Positions 16,218 through 24,692 of a stretch of 64,000 bases of DNA are shown here, one piece after another. This DNA comes from UBA5314 sp040217815 (GTDB lineage Bacteria; Bacillota; Syntrophomonadia; Syntrophomonadales; Syntrophomonadaceae). The position numbers were made by a program, and so were the translations under genes. Where the stretch lies: contig JBEHWI010000013.1 in NCBI GenBank assembly GCA_040217815.1, positions 1 to 64,000 on the forward strand, read 5' to 3'. Positions within the stretch are counted from its first letter, which is position 1. Each line of letters starts with the position of its first letter. The notes under the pieces were generated by a model. The model was not told the DNA's origin and did not search any database. It saw only the letters and a list, made by a program, of their open reading frames with translations.

Positions 16218-18308
16218 CTATTCTTTGGCTCCTGCTTTGCGAAGTATTTCAACCAATTCTGGCTTATCTTTGGCAAGCTTCAATGGTGTGTAACCATTAT
16301 TGTTTCTGATGTTTGGATCTGCTCCATTTTCCAGCAATAGTTTTACCACGGCTGGAGCGTCCCGGTAGTCATAAGTGCCTGCTGCGTTCGTCAAGGGGGT
16401 ATTCCCTTCTCTATCGCGGGCGTTGGGATCTGCTCCCGCATCCAAAAGTACTTTGATGGTCTTAACGTCACAATACATACACGAGGCAGTTAAGAGGGCC
16501 GTGTAGCCAAATGTATCACGATAATCCACCGGGAACCCCGACTTTAGTATCTCGTCGACTAATTCCGTTTCCTGGTTGACGGCGTGGATGGAAAGTATGT
16601 GCACACCGGTAGCCTGACTGGTTCCGGTTCTGGTTAAATCGGCCCCGGCCTGAATCAAAGCTCTCATGATCAGACGGCCGTTGGACCCGGTAACGAACAA
16701 GGCGGCAACTTTGCCGTCCCTGGATGAGTTTGGGTTGGCCCCCTGTTCCAGGAGACTTTTCACTTGTTCCACATTTCCCGCCTTGATGGCGTCAATCAAT
16801 GGTTGACTGAGCTCCGGCTTATAACTTGCAGGTTTGCTGGGTTTTTGCTCCGTTTGAGCGATCGGCTTTTCCGTAGATCCGGTTTGGCCCACTGACGCAA
16901 AGACCTCTTCCCCTTTTTTCTTCATCTCCATCACCGACTGCCAGGAATAGATCATATATTTGGTCCGTGCCGTTTTGGCAAGGATGTTGTCACCGGCATA
17001 AACACCGGCCAGAACTCTTAGTGCCTCTGTATTGCCCGCTTCCAAGGCCTGGCTCTTGTCGGCCCATTCAAGCGCCAGCTTGCCATCCCCGGCAATTAGA
17101 TAGTATCGAGCCAGGTCTGCCATGATCCACCCGTTCATTTTTTCTTTGGCAAGCTCCTTTATTAGTGCATCAGCAGCCGTCTTATCCCCGCTGCCAAACA
17201 GGCACAGGGCCGCTAACACCCTGACTTTCTGGTTTCTTTTATCCGCTTCCAGGCTGGCATGATACAGAGATAAGGCCTCAGAGTATTTCTTATCACTGTA
17301 GCTGGCAAAGAACTTTAATACTGTCGCTGTTTTAGCTCCTGCAGTAGCATCTGATTTATTTATCAATTCAACCCAGTTCCCCTGGTAGAGGGCCTCTAAA
17401 ACCAAATAGGCTTCCTGCTGGTTTACCTCAAGCTCCAGGGATTTGGCCAGGCTTGGCAGGGCTTTTTCTTTATCTGAATTATCTGAATTATCTGCATAAT
17501 ACATGGCGAGAGCGTTATAGGCACGGTAATCTTGAGAGTTTTCTTTTATGCACTGCTCCAGGATAGCCAGGGCTTTATCCTTCCCGCCCTGCTGCTGATA
17601 GACCTGGGCCAGGCCGACATAAGCTTCGATACAGTGCTTGTTGTTGTTGATAATTTCGCGAAAACAGACCTCTGCCTGCGGCAAGTCGCCCTTATCTATG
17701 TACATCCCGGCCAGACCCAGCTGCAGCACGATCCGGTATTCCTGCTCAACCGTCGTGGAGCCTTTCTCGTAGGCCGCCCTGGCCTCATCGTACTTGCCCT
17801 GGATAGTATAGGTCTTGGCCAAACCCTGATGGCCCTTAACTTCTTTTGGATTAATCTTGATCGCGTCATCGAAGGCCAAAATCGCCTTTTCGTAGTCATT
17901 CTCGCTTAAATACTTGATTCCCAGGTCTAACTTGGCCTGAACCCGGGCTTCGGTTCCATAGTATTTCCATCCCCAAAAGCCCCCCGCTACGAGAATCAGG
18001 ACCAGTATGGATCCAAACAATATTTTGAACTTGACCCCCTTGCGGGAAGATTCGCTTTTGGGAGCAGATGACGATGAAGATGCAGGTGAAGCATTCAATC
18101 CAGTTAAAGGATTTTGTGGTTTATCGGAGCTAAAATGACTTTCTATGAATGATTCATTGGTACTAACGCCAGATGCATTGGCTGATTCGCTTCCAGAATT
18201 TATCTCTATCATTGAATCGTCTTGCGATTGTGAAAATGGGCTCCCACAGGACCGGCAAAATGCCGCTTCATCGCCGGTCTCCAGACCGCATTGGCCACAG
18301 TACTTCAT
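16218..18308 (-). CDS. Zinc ribbon - TM - TPR protein with C-terminal ankyrin repeats
   Basis: 696 residues. Zinc ribbon C4, C7, C18, C21; Ser-rich linker; membrane helix at about 95-114; TPR region from about 118 to 450, starting with the family sequence KYLSENDYEKAILAFDDAIK. From about residue 505 come ankyrin repeats (for example LIDAIKAGNVEQVKSLLEQG, GADPNARDREGNTPL, GADPNIRNNNGYTPL), at least five units, ending near the C-terminus. Topology predicts the ribbon inside and the TPR and ankyrin repeats outside, an uncommon place for ankyrins. The ATG has GGGAGGGAG upstream. Its own promoter lies at 18368-18412. Function is unknown; the fold suggests protein binding. Confidence 0.9.
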   Translation of the reverse strand: MKYCGQCGLETGDEAAFCRSCGSPFSQSQDDSMIEINSGSESANASGVSTNESFIESHFSSDKPQNPLTGLNASPASSSSSAPKSESSRKGVKFKILFGSILVLILVAGGFWGWKYYGTEARVQAKLDLGIKYLSENDYEKAILAFDDAIKINPKEVKGHQGLAKTYTIQGKYDEARAAYEKGSTTVEQEYRIVLQLGLAGMYIDKGDLPQAEVCFREIINNNKHCIEAYVGLAQVYQQQGGKDKALAILEQCIKENSQDYRAYNALAMYYADNSDNSDKEKALPSLAKSLELEVNQQEAYLVLEALYQGNWVELINKSDATAGAKTATVLKFFASYSDKKYSEALSLYHASLEADKRNQKVRVLAALCLFGSGDKTAADALIKELAKEKMNGWIMADLARYYLIAGDGKLALEWADKSQALEAGNTEALRVLAGVYAGDNILAKTARTKYMIYSWQSVMEMKKKGEEVFASVGQTGSTEKPIAQTEQKPSKPASYKPELSQPLIDAIKAGNVEQVKSLLEQGANPNSSRDGKVAALFVTGSNGRLIMRALIQAGADLTRTGTSQATGVHILSIHAVNQETELVDEILKSGFPVDYRDTFGYTALLTASCMYCDVKTIKVLLDAGADPNARDREGNTPLTNAAGTYDYRDAPAVVKLLLENGADPNIRNNNGYTPLKLAKDKPELVEILRKAGAKE

Positions 18309-18367
18309 ACAAACTCCCTCCCCAGGTCAAGAATTACCAATGTATGTGACTTTTTACCCTGTTTACG

Positions 18368-18412
18368 ATTATACCGTAGGCAATGTACGCAAAGAATGAT
18401 AGGTTCCTGATA
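18368..18412 (-). promoter_or_regulatory. Promoter of 16218-18308 with two TRTCA elements
   Basis: On the minus strand TATCA at 18408-18412 and 18397-18401 are 11 bp apart. After 23 nt comes a perfect -10 box TATAAT (18368-18373). There is no good -35 hexamer, which fits a promoter that needs an activator. Confidence 0.7.
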
Positions 18413-18436
18413 AATTATACTGCTTACACAAAAAAT

Positions 18437-18456
18437 CCGGCTCCTTATGGAGCCGG
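18437..18456 (-). terminator. Terminator after the small zinc-ribbon gene 18525
   Basis: Stem CCGGCTCC/GGAGCCGG with a 4-nt loop, followed in the minus direction by six T. It ends the 18776-18525 transcript just before the next promoter. Confidence 0.85.
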
Positions 18457-18524
18457 TCGGTTTTGTTCCCGAAGGCTATGTATTCCTCCCCGCCTGGTTT
18501 GCGGTTGAGCTATTGGTGAATCTG

Positions 18525-18776
18525 TCACTGCACAGGCGTTCCGCATTTACTGCAGTATAGTGAACCGGTTTCAACCCTTGAACCGCACTGCCGGCAAAAC
18601 CCGGCACCGGTGCCCGGTCCCGAAATTGGTATATCTCCCTGGTTCATCGTGGGCGGTTTGTTTGTCGATTTGCTTACCGCTATTACGATGACAACAACAG
18701 CAACGACCACAACAAAACCGAGCAGGAATATCAACTCGAATGGTCCAACGTTGCCTATCATACCGAAACAACTCAT
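18525..18776 (-). CDS. Small membrane protein with C-terminal zinc ribbon
   Basis: 83 residues. One hydrophobic helix at about 14-34 is followed by a short polar linker and a zinc ribbon (C61, C64, C75, C78). The ATG at 18776 has GGGAGGA upstream. Single-gene unit: its own repeat-bearing promoter lies at 18949-19005 and a strong terminator at 18437-18456. The order helix-then-ribbon is the reverse of the large paralogues. Function unknown. Confidence 0.8.
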   Translation of the reverse strand: MSCFGMIGNVGPFELIFLLGFVVVVAVVVIVIAVSKSTNKPPTMNQGDIPISGPGTGAGFCRQCGSRVETGSLYCSKCGTPVQ

Positions 18777-18948
18777 TTATCAATCCTCCCTTGAGTCAAA
18801 GTTGAGCTAAGAATTCTCCAAATATGCATCATCTTATGGTTATGACCACCACCAATCTTGAGCAACTAAACCGCATTTTATTAGTTTCGAACGTAATTTT
18901 GTATATATGAAACTGATGCGAATATTTTCATCTTATCGCACTATTAAT

Positions 18949-19005
18949 AGAATATATCAAACGATTATTTAAAATAAATGATATTTCTCTGACAATTCCA
19001 TGTTA
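18949..19005 (-). promoter_or_regulatory. Promoter of 18525-18776 with TRTCA repeats
   Basis: Minus-strand TGTCA (18990-18994) and TATCA (18979-18983) are 11 bp apart; a degenerate TAACA at 19001-19005 keeps the period. A -10 box TATTCT (18949-18954) lies 24 nt on. The 54-bp core 18940-18993 is clearly related to 36226-36278 upstream of the vWA/beta-lactamase-like gene. The leader is about 170 nt long. In the rest of 18777-19229 I see only the terminator at 19169-19185. Confidence 0.6.
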
Positions 19006-19168
19006 AGGAGCAAGAAAAAGCCTGAGACTAGCCCGGGTTAGAATGCTAAAATGTATCGCCATTGATAAGCTTTCTGAAGATACAAATCCGCTTCTCTTTT
19101 GGTGGCAGGCTTTAGAACTTTTTTGATAGTAGGTCCTGCAACATCGCTAAAGCCCCATAAAAGGAAAA

Positions 19169-19185
19169 CCCGTCATAATGACGGG
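19169..19185 (-). terminator. Terminator after lipoprotein gene 19230
   Basis: Stem CCCGTC/GACGGG (17 nt overall) followed in the minus direction by TTTTCCTTTT, about 45 nt past the stop codon of the lipoprotein gene. Confidence 0.7.
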
Positions 19186-19229
19186 CACTATTAGATATCA
19201 GTAATTTTATATTAATGTTACCAATGTAT

Positions 19230-19985
19230 TTAAATTATAGTAACCTTGAAGTTTTTAAAATAGGCTGAATTATTATCTCCCCACCAAAGGCCAGGCCGGA
19301 AATGTTCGTTGGTTTTCATAGGATATCGGGAATTACCTTGTTTAGCTGCAAATTCAAAAATGAAATTATCATTGAAAAACACCTTAAATTTATCATGCCT
19401 CACTTCCACCTTAAGATGCGCGTATTCGCCCGGTGTATAGGAGACTTCTTTTAGGCTATCACGGTTTTGTATTGACATAGTAACTTTCCCACTGGCATTT
19501 TCAAAGCGGTCCAGAATCACTTTATCATAATAAGTGATATCATTTTCAGGATCTTCATTATAGGAGAATACAAACCCAGCCTCATTATGTTCGAAGTCCT
19601 TATTTAAAGCCAGATCCGCTTCGACAATATAGTTTTGGACCGCGTATTGGGAATTTTTCATAAACACACGGCCATTATAATGGCTCTTGTGCTCCCGATG
19701 GGCTATTGACAAGCCTTTTTCCGGGTCATTGGTAAGAATGAATTCGCCTCTATTCCAGTTGTCGCTTACTGATTGGGTGAAATCTTCATAATAGACATTC
19801 CCCTGTACCTCTTTACCTTTGATCTTTTCAGGCTGGGTCTTATCCTCCTCCTTATGGTTATATACATCTATTAAGGTTGAAAGGGCATCACTTTGTTTTT
19901 TTTCTTCTTTTTGACTGCTACAGCCGGTAGAAAATAAAGTTATTAGCATACACATTATAAGTACGAATGTTAGTTTTCCTTTCAA
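19230..19985 (-). CDS. Lipoprotein with LamG/DUF1080-like beta-sandwich
   Basis: 251 residues. The N-terminus MKGKLTFVLIMCMLITLFST is a lipoprotein signal with lipobox FSTGC (C22). After a charged linker, residues about 70-250 resemble a concanavalin-like DUF1080/LamG sandwich: VYYEDFTQSVSDNW, RVFMKNSQYAVQNYIVEADL, EYAHLKVEVRHDKFKVFFND and the closing AYFKNFKVTII. Such domains often bind glycans. The TTG start has AGGAGG upstream. No TRTCA repeat was found in front of it, and a terminator follows, so it seems to be a separate unit within the region. Confidence 0.8.
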   Translation of the reverse strand: MKGKLTFVLIMCMLITLFSTGCSSQKEEKKQSDALSTLIDVYNHKEEDKTQPEKIKGKEVQGNVYYEDFTQSVSDNWNRGEFILTNDPEKGLSIAHREHKSHYNGRVFMKNSQYAVQNYIVEADLALNKDFEHNEAGFVFSYNEDPENDITYYDKVILDRFENASGKVTMSIQNRDSLKEVSYTPGEYAHLKVEVRHDKFKVFFNDNFIFEFAAKQGNSRYPMKTNEHFRPGLWWGDNNSAYFKNFKVTII

Positions 19986-20108
19986 GATTTTTGCCTCCTT
20001 TGTTCCGAAAATATCTGGAATTCTATATCTATCTATATAGTGTCATTGAACTATGTTTAGTTTTGTCTTTTTACATCGTTTTCGAGACTGCGCTAAATCC
20101 TACATTCA

Positions 20109-21413
20109 CTATTTGGGCCAAACCTGTTTCCCATTTATATCAATATATTTATACGAGCCGTCTTCAGTCTCAACCAAAACCATACCTCCGTTAAACTTGT
20201 CCGCTTTGGAGTATTGAGCCTGAATTACTATCCTGCCCTCCTTATCTATGAATCCGTATTTTTTCTCCAGCTTCACTGCCGCAAGACCCTCATGGAACTC
20301 CCCTGCCCAATCAAACTGCGGTTGAATAATGAGCGTTCCTCTTGTATCAATAAAGCCATACTTTTTTTCACCAACTCTGACTGTCGCCAGGCCTTCTGAG
20401 TAATTGTATTCAGGCGTATACTGAAGGTGAAATACTATCTGGCCAGTTTTATCAATACAATCACAAGTGTTGTCCTCTAAAACCACGAATGCCAAGCCTT
20501 CTGAGAAGGCTGTTGCATCTTTATACTGAGGCTGAATCACCATCTTTCCGTTCTTATCGATAAAGCCCCACTTATCACCTACTTTTACAGCAGCAAGACC
20601 TTCAAAAAATCCGCGGTCATAGCTATCTTTATGTAGTAGATTACCAATATCGTCATATTGCTGAGCAATAACTATCTTACCGGTGCGATCAATAAATCCC
20701 CATCTCCTATCCTTTATTGCCGCCAGACCTTCATGGAACGGTCCCAGGGCATCACAGGGCAATTCTAATACCATCTTTCCTGTCTTATCTATATAACCAC
20801 GATTGTCGTCACCGATACCTTTCCTAACACTGGCTAACCCCTCAGAAAAGAATCCGCACGCATTAAACTGAGGTTCAATTACGGTTTTCGGATTGTTCCC
20901 CACAAAGCCAATTTTTCCATTTTTCTTATATCTTACCGCTGTCATTCCTTCCCCCGCATCGCCGTTCATAGACTCATACACAGGTTGAATAACCATATTG
21001 CCATTCCTGTCTATAAATCCCCATAGATCCCCTACTTTTACGGGATACAGCCTCGGTTCGTCTATCGATATCTTGGCCTGGTTATCTGTGTTAGACGCTA
21101 TCGTCGGTTTATTTTCCGAAACCACCTGCGCTCCGTTTGACTCCGGACTCATTTTGGTCTGGGCATAGTTTTTCCATCCCCAGACCCCTCCAGCAACAGT
21201 TAAAATAAGCACCAGCACTATGCCAACTAGAATTGTTCCCTTTTTGCGGATTCCTTTTTTTGAAGTATTGTCGGGCGAAGTATTACTAGCCATATTTCCA
21301 GCGTATTGAGCTGCAGGTGAGCCGTTTTGTTGTTTAGGGAATGCATTCCCACAACTTTGGCAAAATGCCGCATCATCAGTAGTCTCCTTACCGCACTTAC
21401 CACAGTATTTCAA
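20109..21413 (-). CDS. Zinc ribbon - TM protein with nine WG repeats
   Basis: 434 residues. Zinc ribbon C4, C7, C18, C21; membrane helix at about 59-79; then from about residue 125 a run of nine units of the WG (KWG) repeat type, for example LWGFIDRNGNMVIQPVYES, KWGFIDKNGKMVIQPQYKD and KYGFIDKEGRIVIQAQYSK. The sixth and ninth units are worn. This paralogue has no TPR region; WG repeats take its place. WG repeats form beta-rich solenoids of unknown ligand, here predicted outside the cell. The TTG start has GGGAGGGA 7 nt upstream. It is controlled by the promoter at 21470-21525. Confidence 0.9.
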   Translation of the reverse strand: MKYCGKCGKETTDDAAFCQSCGNAFPKQQNGSPAAQYAGNMASNTSPDNTSKKGIRKKGTILVGIVLVLILTVAGGVWGWKNYAQTKMSPESNGAQVVSENKPTIASNTDNQAKISIDEPRLYPVKVGDLWGFIDRNGNMVIQPVYESMNGDAGEGMTAVRYKKNGKIGFVGNNPKTVIEPQFNACGFFSEGLASVRKGIGDDNRGYIDKTGKMVLELPCDALGPFHEGLAAIKDRRWGFIDRTGKIVIAQQYDDIGNLLHKDSYDRGFFEGLAAVKVGDKWGFIDKNGKMVIQPQYKDATAFSEGLAFVVLEDNTCDCIDKTGQIVFHLQYTPEYNYSEGLATVRVGEKKYGFIDTRGTLIIQPQFDWAGEFHEGLAAVKLEKKYGFIDKEGRIVIQAQYSKADKFNGGMVLVETEDGSYKYIDINGKQVWPK

Positions 21414-21469
21414 TATGTATTCCCTCCCAACCGCTTTAACATCAATAGGATCTAGTTACCCTGCTTCCA

Positions 21470-21525
21470 ATTATAAAACAGATGGACGATAACAAAAATG
21501 ACAGTTCCCTGATATACAAATGATA
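21470..21525 (-). promoter_or_regulatory. Promoter of the WG-repeat gene with three TRTCA elements
   Basis: Minus-strand TATCA (21521-21525), TATCA (21510-21514) and TGTCA (21499-21503) at exact 11-bp period, then 23 nt and a perfect TATAAT (21470-21475). One of the clearest copies. Confidence 0.8.
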
Positions 21526-21547
21526 TGTTTATCCTCTTCGCACCGAC

Positions 21548-23410
21548 TTATTGCCCCTGCGCCGAAACATCGATAAAAATATAACTGTCTAACGGGATAC
21601 TATGATTATTAAAATGCTGCTCCAATGGCATTAACCCTTTCCAAATGATATCAGCCGTATGGTATGCAGCCTGGGGGGATTTTGCACTATAAGCTTCAAA
21701 ACGTATAACCTCTTTCCCGTTTTTATAAAAAACCTTGGGATGGTGCAGACGGATGATTATTTCTTTACGCATCTGGCTTTCCGCAATAGGGCAGTTAATT
21801 AATCCCTCCCGGGTGTGGAAGCGCAATTGCTCCCCATTGAGAAACATAGCCAGGTAGGCCACATCATTTTTAACATCCAAATATACTTTGTTGGTCCAGG
21901 CAATAGTGTACTTTCCTGTGCCTCCATCATTACGCGCACTTAAACCCTGCCTGTACAATTCTGCCGTACCGGCACTAAAGACAACCCGCTTAATCAAGTC
22001 ATCGGTTTCCGTCATCAATCCTGACTTCATGGCTTCCCGGGTTTGCTGCACACTCTGATTGCTATACAACAGGTACCTCATATTCCACTGTTTCGAACTA
22101 TTCGAGTCTGCGTCCATATTAGCCACAGCCAGGATTTTATATGCCTCGATATGCTTTTCATCCAATTCCAATGCTTTTTGAGCCCACCGGCACGCCTCCT
22201 CTTTATCTCCAATGTGAAAGAAAACAGAAGCAGCTCTAATTAAAGCCGATGGGTCTGTAAGATTTGGCAAATCCATTTTCCTCAGAATCTCTCGTGCGCG
22301 GTCCTTTTCGTTTTGCCGGGCATATACTTCCGCTATTAGCAATCTGGCTGTCAAATCATTCTGTATATTTTGTGTTTGGCTGTTATAGTAATCTATAGCC
22401 TTGGAATACTCCCCTTGCCCGCTTAGAGCCCAGATGATCAGCAGATTGCCGGAAAGCGTTTCATTATCGTTTATCCATTGCTTACCCAGTTCAATTAGTT
22501 TATCCTCGGTTCGGATTTTACTCAGCAGAAGGTAGACCTCACTTTGATTTGGTTTCAAGGCCAGGGATGTTCTCAAAATACTGATAGACTCATCTTTTCG
22601 GCCATTTTCAATGTAAAACTCGGCTAAAGCATTATGCATCCTATATTCCTGGGCGTTATCCGCAAGGCCCTTCTTTAGGATGTCTTCCACTCGCGTCTTG
22701 TCATTCTGTTGAAGATAAATTGAACTAAGAGCTATGAAAGCGTCTACACACCTAGAGTCCTCTTGAATTATTTGCATATAGACTTTTTCCGCTTCACCAA
22801 GGTCTTTTTTATCTATAAACATTCCCGCCAAATCTAAGCGTAGTTTTATCAGGTTTTGGACAGAGACTGAACTAAGACCACGACCATAGGCAGCTTTGGC
22901 ATCATCGTATTTACCCTGTAAGGTATAGGTCTTGGCCAGGGCTTGATACCCTTTTATCTCTTTGGGCTCGATCTTGATCGCCTCATTAAACGCAAGGATC
23001 GCTTTTTCGTAATCGTTTTCGCTCAGGTATTTGATCCCCAGGTCCAGCTTTCCCTGGGCCCGGGCTTCGGTTCCATAGTTCTGCCATCCCCAGAAACCGC
23101 CGACTGCCATTAGCAAGGCCAGTACCACACCAATCAATATTTTGTACTTTTTGCGAAGGCCTTTAGCTTTGGAAGCAGTACCCGGTTCATTATATGGGGC
23201 AGCCATTTCGGTTTGGAGTACTTGAGGCACAACGGACTGAGACTCGATCTTTTCCTGCTCCAGATATGTATCAACCGAACCTGTTAATGAATCATTATCG
23301 AACTGATCCGCTGTTTTATCGTTTTGCGTTTTGTTGAACGCACGTCCGCAGGATTCGCAAAAACGCGCTTCATCATCGGCCTGTTTACCGCATCTACCGC
23401 AGTATTTCAA
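21548..23410 (-). CDS. Zinc ribbon - TM - TPR protein with shared C-terminal module
   Basis: 620 residues. Zinc ribbon C4, C7, C18, C21; membrane helix at about 90-109; TPR region about 115-450. The C-terminal 150 residues contain VYLDVKNDVAYLAMFLNGEQ, IIIRLHHPKVFYKNGKEVI and MPLEQHFNNHSIPLDSYIFI. This module is also found at the end of the gene at 43331 (VRVHNPTLLTRDGKIVIAYG, PLETHFKNAGISLEPFTFID) and, more distantly, at 39594. It matches no domain I can name. The TTG start has AGGAGGT upstream. It is probably the second gene of a transcript starting at 24432, after the interrupted gene at 23497. Confidence 0.88.
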   Translation of the reverse strand: MKYCGRCGKQADDEARFCESCGRAFNKTQNDKTADQFDNDSLTGSVDTYLEQEKIESQSVVPQVLQTEMAAPYNEPGTASKAKGLRKKYKILIGVVLALLMAVGGFWGWQNYGTEARAQGKLDLGIKYLSENDYEKAILAFNEAIKIEPKEIKGYQALAKTYTLQGKYDDAKAAYGRGLSSVSVQNLIKLRLDLAGMFIDKKDLGEAEKVYMQIIQEDSRCVDAFIALSSIYLQQNDKTRVEDILKKGLADNAQEYRMHNALAEFYIENGRKDESISILRTSLALKPNQSEVYLLLSKIRTEDKLIELGKQWINDNETLSGNLLIIWALSGQGEYSKAIDYYNSQTQNIQNDLTARLLIAEVYARQNEKDRAREILRKMDLPNLTDPSALIRAASVFFHIGDKEEACRWAQKALELDEKHIEAYKILAVANMDADSNSSKQWNMRYLLYSNQSVQQTREAMKSGLMTETDDLIKRVVFSAGTAELYRQGLSARNDGGTGKYTIAWTNKVYLDVKNDVAYLAMFLNGEQLRFHTREGLINCPIAESQMRKEIIIRLHHPKVFYKNGKEVIRFEAYSAKSPQAAYHTADIIWKGLMPLEQHFNNHSIPLDSYIFIDVSAQGQ

Positions 23411-23496
23411 TAGTACTACCTCCTGATTAGTGCCTCTAATAACAGTCTCTTATCATATGAATTTATACAGGCTTTAATGAATAGGTATTTGCCTGC

Positions 23497-24375
23497 TCAA
23501 TTAATATTTATGGTCTGAGTGGCCGAGTACCAACTAACCTTTTTCCCAAAAGCTTGACAAACTGGTGATATAGGCAGGCAGGTTCGTCCATTGCTTATCT
23601 GGGGGGAGACATACATCGTCACGTTCAGACCATTGACCTGCATAGTATTACTGCCGATTTGTATCTGAACGGTCATGGCCCCTTTTGAAAGGGTGGCACT
23701 CTGGCTGCCGCCGTCCCAGGCTATGTCGATACCCAGCGCGCGTGCTACATAAGTTATAGGGACAAAAGTGCGGCCCTGGTCTATATAGGGCGCCGCATCC
23801 ATTATATTTGGTACGCCGTCAACTTCATAATATAAACTTCCCACTACAAAACGACAGCTTGAATTAGATGAACCGTTGCCCTGTTGGCTATTATCCGCTT
23901 GAGAATCATCAGGTGTCAAAGTAATGGTGGTATGGATGGGTATGTTGCCACAATAATAGCCATTACTGCCCAGCCCAACCATGAAATCTATAGTATCGCC
24001 AGCAGAAACCTCTTCATTAAAAGTAAAATTGCCGTCACCATATGTATTCTTCATTTCAAAGATAGATGTACTATCGTTTTTAAAAATATAATAACTCATT
24101 TGATTTGTATCCCCGGCACCAAAATACCCTTGAACAGAAATACTGCCTTTTTGGGGTGCGGTCCACCGAGCAACACTTATTTCTCCGTCGGGGCCGGGAT
24201 GCAGTGCGACTTCTCCAGGGCTAACCCCCCAAAGGGAATTACTCTTGACATCGTACTCAACCCTTTCTGGATCTCGACTTAAAGCAGTCTTTTCGTCAGA
24301 AAAAGCCTGCCTACACGATAGACAGAATCTCGAATCGTCCCTTACTTCTTGGCCTCATTTACCGCAATACTTCAC
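23497..24375 (-). pseudogene. Zinc ribbon + beta-sandwich + copper-amine-oxidase-N-like protein with in-frame TGA at a zinc cysteine
   Basis: Starting at GTG 24375 (GGAGGG upstream) the frame reads MKYCGK, TGA (24355-24357), then GQEVRDDSRFCLSC and stays open to 23497, 292 codons in all. In every paralogue here the seventh codon is the second zinc cysteine, so the TGA replaces Cys. The middle (about 40-150) is a beta-rich domain with VALHPGPDGEISVARWTAPQ. The end (about 190-292) is a copper-amine-oxidase-N-like domain with YEVDGVPNIMDAAPYIDQGR, TFVPITYVARALGI and a second half. If TGA is a stop, a shorter protein from ATG 24099 (200 residues) could be made, but without a clear ribosome binding site. 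Nonsense mutation is the simplest reading. Confidence 0.65.
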
Positions 24376-24431
24376 AATTGTTACCCTCCGAATCAGACCC
24401 AAAGATGGTAATTCTATTTGCCCTGTTTCCA

Positions 24432-24487
24432 ATTATATAACAGCCGGATAGCCATAAAAATGACAGATTGCTGATATTTTAATGATT
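24432..24487 (-). promoter_or_regulatory. Promoter of the 24375-21548 unit with three TRTCA elements
   Basis: Minus-strand AATCA (24483-24487, degenerate), TATCA (24472-24476) and TGTCA (24461-24465) at 11-bp period, then 23 nt and TATAAT (24432-24437). It lies in an intergenic region duplicated at 28683-28857. Confidence 0.75.
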
Positions 24488-24526
24488 ATTTGAACCAAAG
24501 GACCAAGAGCGTTTTTTGACTGAACC

Positions 24527-24589
24527 CTATTTCCGTATAAAGGATCCATTTTCCATATGGCGAATTCAAATATAAGGCAGTAATGAATG
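24527..24589. repeat. 63-bp perfect repeat, copy 1
   Basis: This stretch is identical to 28795-28857, starting CTATTTCCGTATAAAGG and ending GGCAGTAATGAATG. Both copies sit between a leftward gene with the TRTCA promoter and a rightward gene. Similarity, at a lower level, extends left through the promoter, so the whole divergent intergenic region was copied. The part kept perfectly lies upstream of the rightward genes 24693 and 28870 and includes CCATATGG and TATAAA, so it may hold their promoter. The remainder of 24590-24692 shows nothing I can name. Confidence 0.8.
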
Positions 24590-24692
24590 ATGGATAGCTC
24601 CTCACTAGCAGGTCTATAGTTTGCTTTTAGAAAAACTATCCATAGCTTTTATCAAATATTTCTAACAATGAACACGGGGAGATGAGAAAAAC

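Noticed and set aside
19043..19126. 27-codon plus-strand frame MLKCIAIDKLSEDTNPLLFW
   Set aside because: Too short, no suitable ribosome binding site, and no context for a small gene.
24355..24400. Selenocysteine site as firm call
   Set aside because: No convincing SECIS hairpin by eye, no sel genes in the window, and another nearby relic (15657-15911) also carries a TGA, so decay is simpler.
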